DNA of 35,837 nucleotides. It comes from Nitrospirota bacterium (GTDB lineage: Bacteria; Nitrospirota; Thermodesulfovibrionia; Thermodesulfovibrionales; UBA6898). The position numbers and the translations under genes were made by a program. Below are positions 32,864-35,837 of this stretch, in pieces (position 1 is the stretch's first letter; each line of letters starts with the position of its first letter). The stretch is taken from assembly GCA_003252075.1 (NCBI GenBank), contig QKDO01000111.1, positions 1 through 35,837 of the forward strand. The letters run 5' to 3'. A model generated the notes under the pieces. That model did not search any database and was not told the origin of the DNA. It was given only the letters and a program-made list of their open reading frames with translations.

Positions 32864-34456
32864 TTACCTGCCGCACGTTTCTCTCCCTTGGGGGAGTATG
32901 CGCACCTCAAGGCTTTTCCTGTCCCAGCAGAGATGCTCCTGCCAGCGCTCTCCCCGTTCTTTGTAATCAGAACGGTAATGCGCACCTACACTCCCCTTTC
33001 TGGTAATTGCAGCCTGTACAATTATCTTGGATATCGTCAGCATGTTCTTCAACTCAAGCTCATGACGGGTGGCGTAGTCCTTACGGGTAATGGCGCCCCA
33101 GGAATGCAGCTGGTCTCCGGCCTCACCAAGGGACTTTGCGCACCTGATGATCCCCGCCTTTTCCCACATGAGCTTTCGTAATGACCTTCTGGTTTCGTCA
33201 GCCTCAGGGATGGTGGACGGTCTGAAGTCATAGCGGACGGAAGTATCCGGATTGCCGTCCGCCTCGCATGCGGCCTTTCCTGTTCGTGCGCCGTAAACGA
33301 GACCTTCGAGCAGGCTGTTCGATGCCAGCCTGTTTGCCCCATGCACGCCGGTACAGGATACTTCCCCCGCAGCGTACAGTCCCCTTAGGCTCGTCCTGCC
33401 CTCGACATCTGTCTTAACCCCGCCCATAAAGTAGTGGGCAGCAGGCGAGACCGGGATAAGATCTTCGGTGATGTCAATGTCATAGCGGAGACAGGTCGAA
33501 TGGATCCGCGGGAAGCGGTTCTTTATGAAATTTTTTTCCAGGTGCGTGAGATCAAGATATACATGGTTGCTGTTCGTTTTTATCATTTCCGAGATGATTG
33601 CCCGCGAGACAACATCACGAGGTGCAAGTTCTGCGAGAGCATGGTATGAACCCATGAACTGTTTCTTGTTGGTGTTGCGGAGCAGGGCACCTTCACCGCG
33701 CATGGCCTCGCTCAGAAGAAACTGGGGAGCGGTAGGGGAATAGAGGCTTGTTGGATGGAACTGGACGAATTCCATATCCTCAAGCACAGCTCCACCCCTG
33801 AATGCTATTGCCATGCCATCCCCAGTTGCGACCTGGGGATTGGTAGTCCTGGAGTAGAGCTGGCAAGCCCCTCCTGTTGCGAGTATGGTGGCCTTTGCAA
33901 AGAGAGCAGCTACCTTCCCGTCTTTCAGGACATATGCCCCATGGCATAGGGAGTCCTTTACCATAAGGTCAATCGTCATGGCAAAGGGATATTTTCGTAT
34001 GGAAGGGAAGGAACGGACCTTCTTGAGCAGCACACGCTCAAGCTCTTTTCCGGTAGAGTCACCGTGGGCGTGGAGGATCCGCCTCCGGGAATGGGCGGCT
34101 TCAAGGCTCAGGGACAGCTTTGTTCCTTCCTTATCGAACTCCGCACCCCAGGAAATGAGTTCCGCGATTCTTTCCGGCCCCTCCTGCACAAGGGTTCTGA
34201 CCGCATCTTCTCTGCAGAGACCATCCCCTGCCTTGAGCGTATCTTCAAAATGGATTCCCACTTCATCTTCATCGCTCATGACAGCTGCTATGCCGCCCTG
34301 GGCATATTCCGTGCTGCTTTCAGAAGGCCTGTCCTTGGTAATGACCAGCACCTCCCCATGCGGGGCAAGCTCGATCGCAGCCCGAAGGCCGGCAACACCG
34401 CTTCCGATGATGAGGAAATCAACGACCTCCTGCTGCATACGGGAAGAATACAGCAT
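32864..34456 (-). CDS. nadB: L-aspartate oxidase
   Basis: A 530-residue flavoprotein, the usual NadB length. It oxidises aspartate to iminoaspartate for NAD synthesis and can use fumarate as acceptor under anaerobiosis. Signatures are the FAD-binding FLIIGSGVAGLRAAIELA, the SSTEYAQGGIAAVM segment, HFEDTLKAGDG, the active-site QFHPTSLY, and GLYAAGEVSCTGVHGANRLASNSLLE. The ATG at 34456 was kept, though ATG 34438 (giving MQQEVVDFLII) is equally possible because neither has a clear ribosome site. nadA and nadC are not in the window. It is convergent with ntrX. Confidence 0.96.
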   Translation of the reverse strand: MLYSSRMQQEVVDFLIIGSGVAGLRAAIELAPHGEVLVITKDRPSESSTEYAQGGIAAVMSDEDEVGIHFEDTLKAGDGLCREDAVRTLVQEGPERIAELISWGAEFDKEGTKLSLSLEAAHSRRRILHAHGDSTGKELERVLLKKVRSFPSIRKYPFAMTIDLMVKDSLCHGAYVLKDGKVAALFAKATILATGGACQLYSRTTNPQVATGDGMAIAFRGGAVLEDMEFVQFHPTSLYSPTAPQFLLSEAMRGEGALLRNTNKKQFMGSYHALAELAPRDVVSRAIISEMIKTNSNHVYLDLTHLEKNFIKNRFPRIHSTCLRYDIDITEDLIPVSPAAHYFMGGVKTDVEGRTSLRGLYAAGEVSCTGVHGANRLASNSLLEGLVYGARTGKAACEADGNPDTSVRYDFRPSTIPEADETRRSLRKLMWEKAGIIRCAKSLGEAGDQLHSWGAITRKDYATRHELELKNMLTISKIIVQAAITRKGSVGAHYRSDYKERGERWQEHLCWDRKSLEVRILPQGRETCGR

Positions 34457-34482
34457 AGAATAGAGGAAATCAAGCTGGCATG

Positions 34483-34512
34483 TTGCTAAAAATATACGAT
34501 ATTTATTAAAAT
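34483..34512 (+). promoter_or_regulatory. Promoter of rpmE with an AT-rich dyad
   Basis: TTGCTA (34483-34488) and TAAAAT (34507-34512) are 18 bases apart. Between them AAATAT-ACG-ATATTT (34490-34504) is a perfect 6-bp dyad in the spacer, a typical place for a repressor. It does not match the Zur-type sites known for L31 genes. Confidence 0.45.
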
Positions 34513-34539
34513 AGCAAATTACATTTCAGGAGGAAGAAC

Positions 34540-34740
34540 GTGAAAGCAGGCATTCACCCGGTTTACAAGGAAGTCAAAGTGGTGTGCGCGTGCGGCGAAG
34601 CCTTTTCAACGCGCTCTACACGCAAAGACATCCATCTCGACATCTGCTCTAAGTGTCATCCTTTCTTCACCGGCAAACAGAAGATCCTTGATGCCGAGGG
34701 AAGAGTCGAGAAGTTCAAGAAAAAATACGCCAAGAAATAG
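34540..34740 (+). CDS. rpmE: 50S ribosomal protein L31, zinc-binding form
   Basis: A 66-residue protein with the L31 signature MKAGIHPVY. The zinc-binding cysteines are Cys16, Cys18, Cys36 and Cys39 (in CACGE and CSKCHPFF), so this is the C+ type. The tail [11 protein letters not shown] is typical. The start is GTG at 34540, set by AGGAGG eight bases upstream. A strong terminator follows. Confidence 0.98.
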   Translation: MKAGIHPVYKEVKVVCACGEAFSTRSTRKDIHLDICSKCHPFFTGKQKILDAEGRVEKFKKKYAKK

Positions 34741-34760
34741 CTGGCGCGAGAATCCATATA

Positions 34761-34793
34761 AAACAGGAAACCATTGCGGTTTCCTGTTTTTTT
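34761..34793 (+). terminator. Intrinsic terminator of rpmE
   Basis: Arms 34761-34772 and 34778-34789 form a 12-bp perfect stem (AAACAGGAAACC with its complement) around ATTGC. The 3' arm runs into seven T residues (34787-34793). It lies 20 bases after the rpmE stop. Confidence 0.92.
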
Positions 34794-34806
34794 CTTGCAT
34801 ATCCCA

Positions 34807-35703
34807 ATGATAACACACCAGAAAATAAAGAGCGTCGGCGGACAGGCGGTCATCGAGGGGGTCATGATGCGGTCGCCAGGCAACTGGACGGTTGCCGTAC
34901 GGGACCAGAAGGGTACGATCCATCTCCTGAGAGAGAAACTGGCCGAAATGCCCCGATTCCTCAAACTTCCCCTGATCCGGGGAGTTGTTGCCCTGTTCCA
35001 GGCGCTTCTGCTCGGGATCAGGGCAATCGAATTCTCTGCCGGAAAGGCATATGAAGAAGAGAGCGGAGAGAGCATGAGCAGGGTCTCCATCGTGATGACG
35101 ATTATCGTCGCGATCGGTTTGGGCATTGGCCTGTTTATCCTGTTGCCGCTGTATGCGACAAAGCTTGTCGGCCTGATATTCCACGGTGTGTCAACCAGCT
35201 CCTTTCTGTTCAACCTTGTCGACGGCCTGATCCGCATCCTTGTTTTCCTCAGCTATGTTCTTCTTATCGGTATGTGGAAGGAGATGGCGAGGATATTCAT
35301 GTACCATGGTGCAGAGCACAAGGTGATCCATGCATATGAAAAGGGGATGGAACTTACGCTCGAAAACGTCAAACAGTATAGCCCGCTCCATCCCCGGTGC
35401 GGCACCAGTTTTCTCATGATCGTCATGGTCGTCAGCATCCTGGTGTTTTCGTTCATTCCGCAGCAGTGGCCGTTCATTTACAAGTTCCTTTCACGGATCG
35501 TTCTGATCCCGCTTATTGCAGGGTCATCCTTCGAGTTGCTGAAGCTTTCCGCGAAGTGGGACCATCATCCGGTCATGCATGCCATGATCCTGCCCGGGCT
35601 CATGCTCCAGCGCCTGACAACCCGCGAGCCAGACGATGCGCAGCTTGAGGTCGCCCTGAGCGCCATGATCGAGGTCCTGAAACTGGAGGAGCCGAATGCT
35701 TGA
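34807..35703 (+). CDS. DUF1385 membrane protein
   Basis: A 298-residue protein from ATG 34807; a frame from 34774 would begin inside the rpmE terminator. Signatures are VGGQAVIEGVMMRSP near the N terminus and YHGAEHKVIHAYE in the middle, followed by HPRCGTSFLM, as in DUF1385 proteins. There are four to five hydrophobic helices (for example around residues 90-120, 130-150, 195-220 and 225-245). Function unknown; the conserved His/Glu motif suggests a metal site. In many bacteria prfA and prmC follow this gene, but here the following sequence is odd (see the end region). Confidence 0.92.
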   Translation: MITHQKIKSVGGQAVIEGVMMRSPGNWTVAVRDQKGTIHLLREKLAEMPRFLKLPLIRGVVALFQALLLGIRAIEFSAGKAYEEESGESMSRVSIVMTIIVAIGLGIGLFILLPLYATKLVGLIFHGVSTSSFLFNLVDGLIRILVFLSYVLLIGMWKEMARIFMYHGAEHKVIHAYEKGMELTLENVKQYSPLHPRCGTSFLMIVMVVSILVFSFIPQQWPFIYKFLSRIVLIPLIAGSSFELLKLSAKWDHHPVMHAMILPGLMLQRLTTREPDDAQLEVALSAMIEVLKLEEPNA

Positions 35704-35837
35704 CGGTCTTGTAGGAAGTCCGTATACGGCGTTGCGCTTTTTCCCTCGCAACGGCGACGTACCGCTACGTATGGCTCATCCCTTGGTCTTCCCACGCACT
35801 GCCTCTGGAGCTTTTTGCGTTGCCGGATATATTTTAC
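35696..35837. repeat. Possible prfA start running into a dyad-rich repeat-like element
   Basis: ATG CTT GAC (Met-Leu-Asp) at 35696-35704 overlaps the DUF1385 stop, exactly as a coupled prfA would start, but the frame then gives residues unlike release factor 1. From about 35705 the DNA is full of small dyads: the palindrome CCGTATACGG at 35720-35729, the stem CGTTGCG/CGCAACG at 35730-35753, and ACGTA-CCGC-TACGT at 35757-35770. This suggests an interspersed repeat, possibly the reason a contig ends here. Unproven from one copy. Confidence 0.35.

Noticed and set aside
1-35837. CRISPR arrays, insertion sequences, integrases or phage genes
   Set aside because: No regularly spaced direct repeats, transposase or integrase motifs, or attachment-site duplications were seen, including around the tRNA-Leu gene.

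Overview
The window looks like a chromosomal segment of an anaerobic or facultatively anaerobic, cytochrome-rich bacterium. It mixes housekeeping genes (purE, purD, hisI, hisE, nadB, radC, tsaC, rpmE, a tRNA-Leu) with many c-type and b-type cytochromes. A DUF4390-NtrY-NtrX operon, the HEAT and HD-GYP pair, and rpmE followed by a DUF1385 gene suggest Nitrospirota (Thermodesulfovibrionia-like). Desulfobacterota cannot be excluded without a protein search. This assignment is inference from gene content only.

Layout. 1-5.4 kb: the tail of a c-type cytochrome gene with a strong terminator, a GT-C/TPR membrane protein, two small lipoproteins and a heptaheme periplasmic cytochrome. 5.4-7.0 kb: rmlA and rmlC for dTDP-rhamnose synthesis (rmlB and rmlD are not in the window). 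7.5-15.9 kb: a respiratory block. It holds a 13-heme membrane-anchored cytochrome c translationally coupled to a four-helix cytochrome b, an HPP-family membrane protein coupled to a CBS protein, and norCB encoding a cNOR-type nitric oxide reductase whose NorC carries a second cytochrome c domain. It also holds a fusion of cytochrome c, CopD-like and b5-like domains, and a NapH/NosR-type polyferredoxin membrane protein. FNR/DNR-like dyads (core TGATnnnnATCA or a close variant) lie upstream of norC, upstream of the polyferredoxin gene, and between the triple-domain gene and an intrinsic terminator. The third arrangement could define a small RNA of about 66 nt with a C-rich loop.

16-24 kb: cell-wall and housekeeping genes (DUF1460, AmpG, YwiC-like, TsaC, an RRM protein, DUF89, PurE, PurD, RadC). 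23.8-27.1 kb: a HEAT-repeat protein and an HD-GYP protein that share an N-terminal module. 27.1-28.8 kb: tRNA-Leu(GAG), HIT protein, HisE, HisI and a DUF355/adenosine-specific-kinase-like protein. 28.8-32.8 kb: DUF4390-NtrY-NtrX. 32.9-35.8 kb: NadB, L31, a DUF1385 protein, and a terminal stretch that begins like prfA (Met-Leu-Asp) but turns into dyad-rich, repeat-like sequence.

How the parts may work together: the respiratory block reads as a membrane quinol and cytochrome electron-transfer and NO-detoxification locus under an Fnr/Crp-family regulator that is not encoded in the window. The rest is core metabolism.
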